Shown here: piece by piece, positions 1-7,605 of the stretch
Layout of the letters: the number at the start of each line of letters is the position of its first letter
How positions within the stretch are numbered: the stretch's first letter is position 1
Source of the DNA: JBQTIP01 sp052388025
GTDB taxonomy: Bacteria; Actinomycetota; UBA4738; HRBIN12
DNA length: 28,363 bases
Direction: 5' to 3'
NCBI GenBank assembly: GCA_052388025.1
Contig: JBQTIP010000147.1
Span: 1-28,363, forward strand
The notes under the pieces: model-generated
Seen by the model: only the letters and a program-made list of their open reading frames with translations
What the model was told of the DNA's origin: nothing
Database searches by the model: none
Position numbers and translations under genes: made by a program

Positions 1-2
1 GT

Positions 3-212
3 AGGCACTCGATCGAGATCGCCTGGGCCCTGTTCGCGACCGCCAATGTCGCCGTCATCGTGCTCCTCGACAGGTGGGAGACGATCCCGTTCCACTTCGT
101 TTGGGTGAGCTTCACGCTGGTGTACGGTGGCAAGCGCCGAGGGCCGCGGTGCGACCTTCCGAGTATCTCTGCCGGGGTTCCACGGCCTCGCCGGATCGTC
201 AACCACCGGTAG
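3..212 (+). pseudogene. 5'-truncated membrane-protein fragment, possibly the N-terminus of a sensor kinase
   Basis: The reading frame enters from the left edge and ends at a TAG. Its first 45 or so codons read as a hydrophobic helix, a short charged turn (LLDRWETIPFHF) and a second hydrophobic stretch (VWVSFTLVYGG). After that the translation becomes Arg/Pro-rich and looks like out-of-frame sequence. The TIPFHF-VWVS-LVYG pattern resembles, from memory, the membrane-embedded N-terminal part of actinobacterial sensor histidine kinases; I cannot confirm that by search. If so, the gene is broken just after the second helix, because no kinase core follows in any frame before the next gene. It could also be simply the C-terminal end of an unrelated small membrane protein. 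Confidence 0.35.
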
Positions 213-276
213 CGTGGTCGCGATCCCCAAGTCGGCTGCGGCCACAATTCCGTCCTAGCGGCTCCGCCGCGCGCCG

Positions 277-1137
277 TCAGCAGCCGTTCTCATCGGGGAG
301 GAGGGGGCGGAAGAGCAGGTGGTAGGTGGCCCCGTCGCTCGCCCAGGGCGTGAGCTCGTTCGCCGACTTCGCCGACGGCAGCAACTGGGCCAGGTCCTCG
401 CCATGCACCGTTCCGCACCGGAAGCCCTCGAGGTCGGCCACCGGCTCACCGAAGGAAGCGAGCGGCTGCGCGAGCGGCCAGTCGATCACGGGCTGTTCGA
501 GGTAGGGGTCTTCCGGGATCGTGTCGAAAGCGCCCACGAAGACCCGAAGCTCGTCGAACTCGAACGGCTGCTCTTCGCCGACGGAGCCCTCCGGGAGCCA
601 GCTCCGCAGGTCCGACAGCATGGTCTGGAGGTCGAGGAGAGTGGCGCGCGCATCGCGTTCGGACTCCTCGAGTCCCGGACAGTCCAGCCCCTCCGCGAGC
701 GCGTAGGCGGAGACGACGTGGGTCCCGTCGCCGTCGACGAAGGTGAAGGTGGTGGTCGGCGCGTCCGCGATCGAGCTGCAGTCGTAGGAGCGGTCTGGTC
801 CGGCGAGCCCCGCCGCCCGGGCCGCTTCGAGGATCTCCTGCACACCCTCATCCGTGACCGCGGTGACCAGGAGGCTCGGGAGCGCCGGGCCCGGATAGAT
901 CTCGATCTGCGCACCCTGGGTGATGATCCGGCCGTCTTCCATCAGAGAGAACTGCGGGAGCTGGCGGAGCATGTAGTCGACCGGGAGGAAGCCGCCGCCG
1001 GTCGCCACCCGCAGCAGGAGCCGGTCCGCGCCGGTGGGGTGGTCGGTGCCGTCGTCGCCGGGGCCGGTGACCCGGCCACACGCCTCCGTCAGGAGGGCGA
1101 GGGCGACGAGGGATGCGGCGATCGAGCGGATCCTCAT
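277..1137 (-). CDS. hypothetical secreted lipoprotein (286 aa)
   Basis: I do not recognise a family. The N-terminus (Met-Arg-Ile-Arg, then a hydrophobic run ending LLTEAC at about residue 20) looks like a lipoprotein signal peptide, although Thr-Glu before Ala-Cys is not a canonical lipobox. The mature part starts with a Gly/Asp-rich linker and continues as a soluble, acidic domain with a strand-rich section (LLLRVATGGGFLPVDY, then a region around IEIYPGPALPSLL) and paired cysteines further on, the last at the very C-terminus, which could form disulfides outside the cell. A good ribosome binding site (AAGGAGG, about ten bases upstream) supports the ATG start. It is transcribed away from the threonine dehydrogenase gene. 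A role as a surface-anchored binding or sensing protein is only a guess. Confidence 0.75.
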   Translation of the reverse strand: MRIRSIAASLVALALLTEACGRVTGPGDDGTDHPTGADRLLLRVATGGGFLPVDYMLRQLPQFSLMEDGRIITQGAQIEIYPGPALPSLLVTAVTDEGVQEILEAARAAGLAGPDRSYDCSSIADAPTTTFTFVDGDGTHVVSAYALAEGLDCPGLEESERDARATLLDLQTMLSDLRSWLPEGSVGEEQPFEFDELRVFVGAFDTIPEDPYLEQPVIDWPLAQPLASFGEPVADLEGFRCGTVHGEDLAQLLPSAKSANELTPWASDGATYHLLFRPLLPDENGC

Positions 1138-1277
1138 GGTCGATGGTCCTCCTTGGGAGATGGAGCTGTCCGTCGAGTCGACCGGTTGGACGCGAATCGA
1201 CCGCCGGAGGTTCCGTGGCGTCTCGGCGACGGTGGGTTGGCGGCCGTAGAGTACGCTCTCCCGAAGTGACCGGTACG

Positions 1278-2327
1278 ATGCGCGCTCTGCGCAAGGCCCG
1301 CGCCGGCCAAGGGGCCGAGCTGCTCGATCTGCCGATGCCCGAGCCCGGCGAGGGGGAAGTGCTCGTCCGCGTGCACGGCGCCTCGGTCTGCGGCACCGAT
1401 CTCCATATCTACGAGTGGAACGAGTGGGCCGCGGCCAGGATCCCGAGAGTGCCGATGACGTTCGGCCACGAGGTCGCCGGCTACGTCGAGGCCGTGGGAC
1501 CGGAAGTTCACCATATCCAGCCCGGCGCCTTCGTGGCGGCGGAGACGCACATCGCGTGCGGGCACTGCTCCACTTGTCGAACGGGCCGGGCCCACATCTG
1601 CGAGAACCTGCGCATCCTCGGCGTCGACACGGAGGGCGCCTTCGCGGAATACGTCGTGATCCCTGCGAGCAACGCCTGGATCGTCGGCGAGGGGATCCAT
1701 CCCGATGTCGCCTCGGTCATGGAGCCCTTTGGCAACGCTGTGCACGCCACATTCGGAACGGAGGGCGGCGAGGACCTGGCGACGAATCCGGTCGCCGTGA
1801 TCGGATGCGGTCCGATCGGCATGTTCGCGGTCGGCATCGCCCGGGCGGCCGGGGCCTTCAAGGTCATCGCGATCGAGCCCAACGACTATCGCCGCGACCT
1901 GGCGGGGAAGATGGGCGCCGACCAGCTAGTCGATCCCAAGTCCGAGGACCCGGTCCGGGCAGTGCTGGACGCGACCGGCGGCATCGGCGCCGAGGTCGTG
2001 CTGGAGATGTCCGGGAACCCGACGGCGATCGATCAGGGCACGAGGATCCTCGCTCGAGGCGGGCGCATGTCGTTGCTCGGCCTTCCCGATCGCCGGGTCA
2101 CCCTCGACCTGACCGACCAGGTCATCTTCAAGGAGGCGAGGCTCCAGGGGATCACCGGCCGCGAGATGTTCCGGACCTGGCAGCAGACGACCACGCTGCT
2201 GTCCACCGGCCGCGTCGACGTCTCGCCGGTCATCACGCACCGGTTCCCGCTCGATCGGTTCGAAGAGGCCTTCGAGGTGGCCGCGTCGGGCCGCTCGGGC
2301 AAGGTGATCCTGCTCCCGGGAGGCTGA
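1278..2327 (+). CDS. tdh: L-threonine 3-dehydrogenase (zinc, NAD-dependent)
   Basis: Oxidises L-threonine to 2-amino-3-oxobutanoate with NAD+ in the cytoplasm. It is a 349-residue medium-chain zinc dehydrogenase. Visible features are the catalytic zinc ligands Cys38 and His63-Glu64 (in SVCGTDLHIYEW and TFGHEVAG), the structural zinc cluster Cys94, Cys97, Cys100 and Cys108, and the nucleotide-binding loop GCGPIG at 176-181. The CGTDLHIYEWNEW segment is characteristic of Tdh rather than of general alcohol dehydrogenases. The next gene, kbl, starts five bases after the stop and completes the pathway, which makes the assignment firm. No ribosome binding site precedes ATG 1278. An in-frame GTG at 1266 lies nine bases after a possible -10 box (TACGCT, 1252-1257), so a leaderless start four codons earlier is possible. 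Confidence 0.93.
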   Translation: MRALRKARAGQGAELLDLPMPEPGEGEVLVRVHGASVCGTDLHIYEWNEWAAARIPRVPMTFGHEVAGYVEAVGPEVHHIQPGAFVAAETHIACGHCSTCRTGRAHICENLRILGVDTEGAFAEYVVIPASNAWIVGEGIHPDVASVMEPFGNAVHATFGTEGGEDLATNPVAVIGCGPIGMFAVGIARAAGAFKVIAIEPNDYRRDLAGKMGADQLVDPKSEDPVRAVLDATGGIGAEVVLEMSGNPTAIDQGTRILARGGRMSLLGLPDRRVTLDLTDQVIFKEARLQGITGREMFRTWQQTTTLLSTGRVDVSPVITHRFPLDRFEEAFEVAASGRSGKVILLPGG

Positions 2328-2332
2328 GAGGC

Positions 2333-3508
2333 ATGGGTGGAGCGCTCGATTACCTGAAGGATGAGCTGGTGGAGCTGGAACGCCAGGGGCTCCGGTTGCA
2401 TCCCCGCGTGCTTGAGGGGGCACAGGGCGGCCGGGCCCGGTTCGACGGGCGGGACGTGATCAATCTGGCGTCCAACAACTACCTCGGCCTCGCGGCGCAC
2501 CCGCGCCTTCGGGAGGCGGCCGCGAAGGCCGCCGTGGAGTACGGCGCTGGCTCCGGCGCGGTGCGGACGATCGCCGGAACGATGGCGATGCACGAGGAGC
2601 TCGAGCGGCGCTTCGCGGAGTTCAAGGGCGCCGAGGCCGCGCTGATGTTCCAGTCTGGCTTCACGTCGAACTCGGGCACGGTCGCCGCGATCCTCACCAA
2701 GGAGGACGTGATCGTCTCCGACGAGCTGAACCACGCGTCGATCATCGACGGGGCCCGGCTGTCGCGCGCGCAGATCAAGGTGTTCCCCCACAAGGATGCG
2801 GAGGCAGCCGGCCGGCTGCTGGGGGAGAGCGCCGGGAGGCGCTGCCTGCTGATCACCGACGGTGTGTTCTCAATGGACGGGGACATCGCTCCGCTCCCCG
2901 AGCTGGTCGAGGTGGCCGAGCGGCACGGCGCGATCATGATGGTCGACGACGCGCACGCGAGCGGCGTGCTGGGGAAGGGCGGCCGCGGGACCGTGGACCA
3001 CTTCGGGCTCCACGGGCGAGTGGACGTCCAGGTCGGCACCCTCTCGAAGGCCATCGGCGTTCTCGGGGGGTTCATCGCCGGACCGACCCATCTGATCGAG
3101 TGGCTTATGAATCGGGGCCGGCCGTTCCTGTTCTCGACGTCCGCTCCGCCGTCGGTGGTGGCGGCATGCATGGCGGCGCTCGATGTGATCGATGACGAGC
3201 CGGAGCGCCTCGAGCGCCTTTGGAGCAACACGGTGCTCTTCAAGGAGGGCCTGCACGCGCTCGGGTTCGACACCGGCGCGAGCGAGACGCCGATCACACC
3301 GGTGATCACCGGCGACGAGGAGAAGACGCAGCATCTCGCGAGGCGCCTCTTCGACGAAGGTGTGTTCGCTCCGGCGATCGTGTTCCCCACGGTGGCGCGA
3401 GGGAAGGCGCGTGTGCGAACGATCGTGACGGCCGACCATTCGGAGGAAGATCTGAAGGAGGCGCTCGACGCCTTCGAGCGCGTGGGCCGGAAGCTGGAGC
3501 TCGTCTAG
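2333..3508 (+). CDS. kbl: glycine C-acetyltransferase (2-amino-3-ketobutyrate CoA ligase)
   Basis: PLP enzyme of the alpha-oxoamine synthase family that splits 2-amino-3-oxobutanoate with CoA into glycine and acetyl-CoA. The 391-residue length is normal. Recognisable residues are the PLP-stacking His134 (LNHASIIDGAR), Asp205 and His208 (MMVDDAHASG) and the Schiff-base lysine Lys239 (VGTLSKAIGVLGG). The family also contains BioF and 5-aminolevulinate synthase; the partner tdh immediately upstream decides the call. Start ATG 2333 is five bases after the tdh stop, so the two are co-transcribed. The stop overlaps the stop of the convergent TetR gene: both TAG codons share one CTAG palindrome at 3505-3508. 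Confidence 0.95.
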   Translation: MGGALDYLKDELVELERQGLRLHPRVLEGAQGGRARFDGRDVINLASNNYLGLAAHPRLREAAAKAAVEYGAGSGAVRTIAGTMAMHEELERRFAEFKGAEAALMFQSGFTSNSGTVAAILTKEDVIVSDELNHASIIDGARLSRAQIKVFPHKDAEAAGRLLGESAGRRCLLITDGVFSMDGDIAPLPELVEVAERHGAIMMVDDAHASGVLGKGGRGTVDHFGLHGRVDVQVGTLSKAIGVLGGFIAGPTHLIEWLMNRGRPFLFSTSAPPSVVAACMAALDVIDDEPERLERLWSNTVLFKEGLHALGFDTGASETPITPVITGDEEKTQHLARRLFDEGVFAPAIVFPTVARGKARVRTIVTADHSEEDLKEALDAFERVGRKLELV

Positions 3509-4227
3509 CGCCGCCGGTCGGCGCCCGTCTTCGATCGGAGTCCGGCGATCAGCAGCTCAAGGCCGAACTCGAACTGCTCGTCGGGATCGCACTCGGCGAA
3601 GTGGGGCCCACTCGCGAGCAAAGCGGCGAACTCGTCGGAGTGGAGGGTCGCGGCGAGCTCCTGGTGCGCCTTGACGTGCGCTTCGTCGGTGCCGCCCGCG
3701 ATCGATCCTTGCTCCATCATCACGAAGCCCTGGATGTAGCCACCGAACGCGTGGAAAGCCTGGGCCGTGTCCCGATCGGAAAGCCCAGCGTCGCGGAAGA
3801 TCCGCAGCGCGAACTCCATGGGGCGGAGGGAATCAGCAGATCGGACCGGACCTCTGTGGTCCGCGAACAGGCGCATCACGTCGGGGTGGGCCTGCAGCAG
3901 GCGCCGCCACGCTCGGGCCCCCCCCCGACAGTTCTCCGCCCAGTCGGCAGACGGCGCGGGGAACTCGAACTCTGACATGACGAGCTCACAGATTCCGTCG
4001 AGGACCTCCTCCTTGTCCTCGACGTGGTTGTACAGGGACATCGCCTCGACCCAGAGCTCGCGGCCGAGGCGGCGCATCGTGACGGCCTCGAGCCCCTCCT
4101 CATCCATCACCTTCATGGCTGCGCGGATGATCCGTTCGCGCGTGAGCGGCTCGCGGCGGGCCTTCGCTGGCGTGGCCCTGCCGACGTTCACGGACCGTTT
4201 ACGGACCGTTCTCGAGGACTTCGCCAA
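3505..4227 (-). CDS. TetR-family transcriptional repressor
   Basis: A 240-residue one-component regulator. After a basic N-terminal tail, residues around 28-76 form a TetR helix-turn-helix (LTRERIIRAAMKVMDEEG, then VTMRRLGRELWVEAMSLYNHV). The C-terminal half resembles the TetR/TetR_C_1 ligand-binding domain (LRPMEFALRIFRDAGLS, AFHAFGGYIQGFV). I chose TTG 4227 because GGAGGG lies eight bases upstream; the longer ATG-started frame would run through the divergent promoter. A GTG at 4191 is an alternative that would put the tandem ACGGNCCGT repeats in the leader. It is divergent from the MMPL exporter, whose promoter sits in the shared intergenic region, so it probably represses that exporter and itself, with release by an exported compound. 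Confidence 0.9.
   Translation of the reverse strand: MAKSSRTVRKRSVNVGRATPAKARREPLTRERIIRAAMKVMDEEGLEAVTMRRLGRELWVEAMSLYNHVEDKEEVLDGICELVMSEFEFPAPSADWAENCRGGARAWRRLLQAHPDVMRLFADHRGPVRSADSLRPMEFALRIFRDAGLSDRDTAQAFHAFGGYIQGFVMMEQGSIAGGTDEAHVKAHQELAATLHSDEFAALLASGPHFAECDPDEQFEFGLELLIAGLRSKTGADRRR
4190..4210. repeat. tandem palindromic repeat, possible TetR operator
   Basis: The ten-base word ACGGACCGTT occurs twice, at 4190-4199 and 4201-4210, with an 11-base period. Each contains ACGG-A-CCGT, a perfect four-base inverted repeat around one central base. An 11-base period places both on the same helix face. The repeats lie within the first codons of the TetR gene (or just upstream, if the GTG at 4191 is the true start). 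Binding by the repressor is inference. Confidence 0.35.
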
Positions 4228-4244
4228 GTTCCCTTCCCTCCAGG

Positions 4245-4272
4245 TTGACAGCTTACATCGTACACCTATACT
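4245..4272 (+). promoter_or_regulatory. near-consensus sigma-70-type promoter for the MMPL gene
   Basis: TTGACA at 4245-4250 and TATACT at 4267-4272 are separated by 16 bases. This is the best housekeeping-type promoter in the window and reads toward the MMPL gene, with a predicted start near 4279. The surrounding AT-rich segment is unusual in this GC-rich DNA. CCGTAA words follow at 4280-4285 and 4293-4298, where a repressor could block initiation. A weaker opposite-strand pair (TTTACG at 4286-4281, TACGAT at 4262-4257, 18-base spacer) could serve the TetR gene. Confidence 0.7.
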
Positions 4273-4345
4273 ACTGACACCGTAAACGTATGCCGTAAGT
4301 CTGCCCTGGGCAAGCACCCGGCTCAGAGGAAAGAGGGGGAGCTCC

Positions 4346-6619
4346 ATGAAACTGAATCCCGAATCGTTTGCCAGAGCCAGTAGCCGCCACCCATGGCGGA
4401 CCGTGATGGTGTGGGTGCTCCTGCTGGTCGGCGGGTTCGCGCTGTCCTCAAGGCTGCTCGAGGGCGCGCTGACGACCGAGTTCGACTTCACGAATAGCCC
4501 GGAGTCGAAGCGGGCCGCAGTCCTCGTCGAGGAGCGGCTGAGAGGACCGGACAAGGTGACGGAGCTGGTGATCCTGACCTCGGAGTCCGCGACAGTCGAC
4601 GACGAGGCTTTCAGCGCCTTCGTGACCGGCCTGCAGGAGAACCTTCAGGCCGTGGCCGGCGGAACCGCGGTGGAGGGGACCGTGAGCTACCTCCAAGCCC
4701 CCGAGGCGTCTCCGGTGTCGGACGATCGCAGGAGCACCATCGTGACGGTCTTCCTCCGAGGTGGCCTCGACCAGGCCTCAGAACACGTGGAAGAGCTGAA
4801 CGCGGTTCTCCGCGAGGCCGAGGCTGATTCCGGATTCCGCATCCTGGTCGTCGGCGACGCCACAACCTCCGCGGAGTTCGAACTCATCGCCGAAGAGGAC
4901 ATCCAGACGGGCGAGGGTTTCGGCGGCGTAGTGGCGATCATCGTCTTGATCCTCGTGCTCGGCGCCGTGGTGGCTGCCGCGCTTCCGATGGTGTTGGCCG
5001 TCGTGGCCATCGGCGTCGCACTGGGCGCCACGGCCCTAGTTGGCCAGCTGTTCGAGCTCACGTTCTTCATTCAGAACATCATCTTCATGATGGGGCTGGC
5101 CGTCGGCATCGACTACGCCCTGTTCATCGTGTCGAGGTACCGGGAAGAGCGCGTCCGCGGACGGGAGAAGCTTGAGGCCATCGGCAAGGCCGGTGGGACG
5201 GCGAGCCGCGCCGTGTTCTTCAGCGGCATGACCGTCGTCTTGGCTCTGGTCGGGATGTTCCTGATCCCCACGACGATCTTCCGGAGCCTCGCGGTAGGAG
5301 CCATCCTCGTGGTCCTCTCGGCCGTGGCCGCCTCGATGACGCTCCTGCCCGCGGTCCTCGCCCTTCTGGGCGACCGGGTCAACAAGCTCCGCGTCCCCTT
5401 CATCCACGGCAGGGCCCGCGGCGACGCCGAGCGCATCGGTGGCTTCTGGGATTGGGCCACGAAGACGGTCATGCGGCGCCCCCTCGTAAGCCTCGTGATC
5501 GGAGCCGGGATCCTGGTCGCCGCCGCCCTTCCATATTTCAGCATCAATACGGGCATTGGGGGAATCAGCACGCTCCCCGACGACATCCAGGCCAAGAAGG
5601 CATTCCAGGTACTGACGAGCGAGTTCTCGAGCGGAGGTCTGGGCGAGCCCGCCGAGATCGTGATCGACGGCGACGTCGCCTCACCTGAAGTGCAGGCCGC
5701 GGTCACGCGGCTGAAGGGCACGCTCGCCGGCGACCCGGCGTTCGGGCTTACCGCTCCGCTCGAGGTCAACGATGCCGGCAACCTGGCGGTCCTGCCGGTG
5801 GCGCTCTCCGGCGACGTCTCGAGCGAGGCGTCGATCGAGGCCATCCGGCGGCTCCGCAGGGACTACATACCGCAGGCGCTCGACGGCGTCGGCGTGGAGG
5901 TGCTGGTCGGAGGCGAGACCGCCTTCAATGCGGACTTCTTCGACGTGGCCGACACGTACACGCCGATCGTGTTCGTGTTCGTGCTTGGCCTTTCCTTCCT
6001 GCTGCTGACTGTGGTGTTCCGTTCGCTGGTGGTGCCGATGAAGGCGATCATCATGAACCTGCTGTCGGTGGGGGCCGCCTACGGCATGATCGTGATGTTC
6101 TTCCAACAGGGCGTTGGCCCGAGCTTCATCAAGGACATCGCGAACGGGTTAGGCTTCATCCAGGTCGAGGCGATCGAGGCCTGGCTGCCACTGTTCCTGT
6201 TCTCGATCCTGTTCGGGCTTTCCATGGACTACCACGTGTTCCTGCTAAGCAGAATCCGGGAGCGATTCGACCAGACCGGCGACAACAGCGCGGCGGTGGC
6301 CTATGGCCTTCGGACGACGGGCAGCATCATCACGGGAGCCGCGTTGATCATGGTGGCCGTCTTCGCCGGTTTCGCGGCGGGGCGACTGGTGGGCATCCAG
6401 CAGGTCGGGTTCGGGCTCGGGGTGGCCGTCTTCCTCGACGCCACCGTGGTCCGGTCGGTGCTGGTGCCGTCGACCATGAAGCTGCTCGGCGATCGCAACT
6501 GGTACCTGCCGAAGTGGCTGGAGTGGCTGCCCAAGGTGGATGTCGAGGGTCACGAGGCGGCGGGTGCGGTTCGGCTCCCTGAGTCGCCCGTGGCGGTCTC
6601 GGCAGACGCCCCTCACTGA
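4346..6619 (+). CDS. MMPL/RND-family exporter
   Basis: A 757-residue inner-membrane transporter of the MMPL branch of the RND superfamily, usually driven by the proton gradient and exporting lipids, hydrophobic compounds or drugs. The two-fold layout is clear: one N-terminal membrane helix (about 19-38), a large external loop (about 40-185), five helices (about 190-345), another helix near 375-395, a second external loop, and five helices toward the C-terminus. The paired membrane motifs GIDYALFIVSRYREE (about 252-266) and GLSMDYHVFLLSRIRE (about 624-639), with Asp-Tyr in each repeat, are the proton-relay signature. GAGGGGG six bases before the ATG is a strong ribosome binding site. The divergent TetR gene probably controls it; the next gene begins one base after its stop. 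Substrate unknown. Confidence 0.93.
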   Translation: MKLNPESFARASSRHPWRTVMVWVLLLVGGFALSSRLLEGALTTEFDFTNSPESKRAAVLVEERLRGPDKVTELVILTSESATVDDEAFSAFVTGLQENLQAVAGGTAVEGTVSYLQAPEASPVSDDRRSTIVTVFLRGGLDQASEHVEELNAVLREAEADSGFRILVVGDATTSAEFELIAEEDIQTGEGFGGVVAIIVLILVLGAVVAAALPMVLAVVAIGVALGATALVGQLFELTFFIQNIIFMMGLAVGIDYALFIVSRYREERVRGREKLEAIGKAGGTASRAVFFSGMTVVLALVGMFLIPTTIFRSLAVGAILVVLSAVAASMTLLPAVLALLGDRVNKLRVPFIHGRARGDAERIGGFWDWATKTVMRRPLVSLVIGAGILVAAALPYFSINTGIGGISTLPDDIQAKKAFQVLTSEFSSGGLGEPAEIVIDGDVASPEVQAAVTRLKGTLAGDPAFGLTAPLEVNDAGNLAVLPVALSGDVSSEASIEAIRRLRRDYIPQALDGVGVEVLVGGETAFNADFFDVADTYTPIVFVFVLGLSFLLLTVVFRSLVVPMKAIIMNLLSVGAAYGMIVMFFQQGVGPSFIKDIANGLGFIQVEAIEAWLPLFLFSILFGLSMDYHVFLLSRIRERFDQTGDNSAAVAYGLRTTGSIITGAALIMVAVFAGFAAGRLVGIQQVGFGLGVAVFLDATVVRSVLVPSTMKLLGDRNWYLPKWLEWLPKVDVEGHEAAGAVRLPESPVAVSADAPH

Positions 6620-6620
6620 G

Positions 6621-7544
6621 ATGACCGAAAACGCTCGGACGGGGCCGAGGGAGCTAGCTCGGTCCCTCGGCCCCGTCGGCGTCTGGAGCTTCGCGCTCGA
6701 GCGTCAGCCGGCGCAGGCCGAGCGGGAGGCCGCCGCGGAGATCGAGGAGCTCGGCTACGGGGCCATCTGGGTTCCCGAGAGCGTGGGGAGCAAGGAGGTG
6801 TTCGCGCACGCGAGCCTGCTGCTTTCGGCGACCCGGCGGGTGATCGTCGCGAGCGGGATCGCGAACACTTGGGCCCGCGATCCGGTCGCGATGGCCAACG
6901 GCGCCCGAGCCTTGGCCGACGCGTTCCCCGCCCGGTTCGTCCTCGGGATGGGGGTGAGCCACCAGCCGTCGGTCGCGCGGCGAGGCGGCCGATACGAGCG
7001 GCCGCTCGAGCACATGCGGTCGTACCTGGATGGGATGGACGGGGCCCGCTACGACGGCCGGGAGCCCGAGCGGCCGGCGCCCCGGGTGCTGGCCGCGCTC
7101 GGGCCTCGGATGCTGGAGCTGGCCGCCTCGCGAGCGAGCGGCGCCCACCCATACTTCGTTCCGGTGGAGCACACGGCGATGGCGCGTTCGGTGTTGGGCG
7201 AGGAGCCGCTGCTCGCGGTGGAACAGACCGTTGTGCTGGAGACGGACCCGTCGGAGGCCCGGAGGATTGCGCGGGCGTTCGCCGTGCATTACCTGGAGCT
7301 CGAGAACTACGCGAACAACCTCCGGCGGCTCGGCTGGACCGAAGACGAAGTTGGAGGAGGGGGGAGCGACCGGCTGATCGACGCGGTCGTGGCCTGGGGC
7401 GACGTGGAGGCGATCCGGGAGCGGGTGAGCGCCCACCTCGATGCGGGGGCCGACCACGTGTGCGTGCAGGTCAGGGCCGCCGACGACTCGGACCCATGCC
7501 TGTCACAGCTCCGCGAGCTCGCCCCCGCGCTCCTCGACCTGTAG
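6621..7544 (+). CDS. LLM-class (luciferase-like) F420-dependent oxidoreductase
   Basis: A 307-residue TIM-barrel oxidoreductase of the bacterial luciferase-like group; in actinobacteria most members use reduced or oxidised F420, some FMN. Landmarks are the N-terminal GPVGVWSFALE strand, EIEELGYGAIWVPE, the GIANTWARDPVAMANGARAL segment, RFVLGMGVSHQP (cofactor-phosphate region) and the insertion starting RGGRYERPLEHMRSYLDGM. It resembles the TIGR03620-type subfamily by memory; the cofactor cannot be proved from sequence alone. ATG 6621 is one base after the MMPL stop (TGAGATG), which suggests translational coupling with the exporter and hence a shared function, for instance modifying the exported compound. 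The TetR gene would then control both. Confidence 0.88.
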   Translation: MTENARTGPRELARSLGPVGVWSFALERQPAQAEREAAAEIEELGYGAIWVPESVGSKEVFAHASLLLSATRRVIVASGIANTWARDPVAMANGARALADAFPARFVLGMGVSHQPSVARRGGRYERPLEHMRSYLDGMDGARYDGREPERPAPRVLAALGPRMLELAASRASGAHPYFVPVEHTAMARSVLGEEPLLAVEQTVVLETDPSEARRIARAFAVHYLELENYANNLRRLGWTEDEVGGGGSDRLIDAVVAWGDVEAIRERVSAHLDAGADHVCVQVRAADDSDPCLSQLRELAPALLDL

Positions 7545-7605
7545 CGCGCGGCCGGCTGTCTGCCTGGGCTTGCCGGGCAGCATCGAACTCGGGCAGAGTA
7601 GGAAG

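Noticed and set aside
319..1269. Long plus-strand open frame opposite the lipoprotein gene
   Set aside because: Arg/Glu-rich translation without domains; it is the antisense shadow of a gene with a signal peptide and a good ribosome binding site.
2333..3508. BioF or 5-aminolevulinate synthase
   Set aside because: Same fold, but the coupled tdh gene fixes the function as glycine C-acetyltransferase.
7560..7580. Hairpin CTGCC/GGCAG as a rho-independent terminator before the importer operon
   Set aside because: No T-tract follows, and such stems are frequent in GC-rich sequence.
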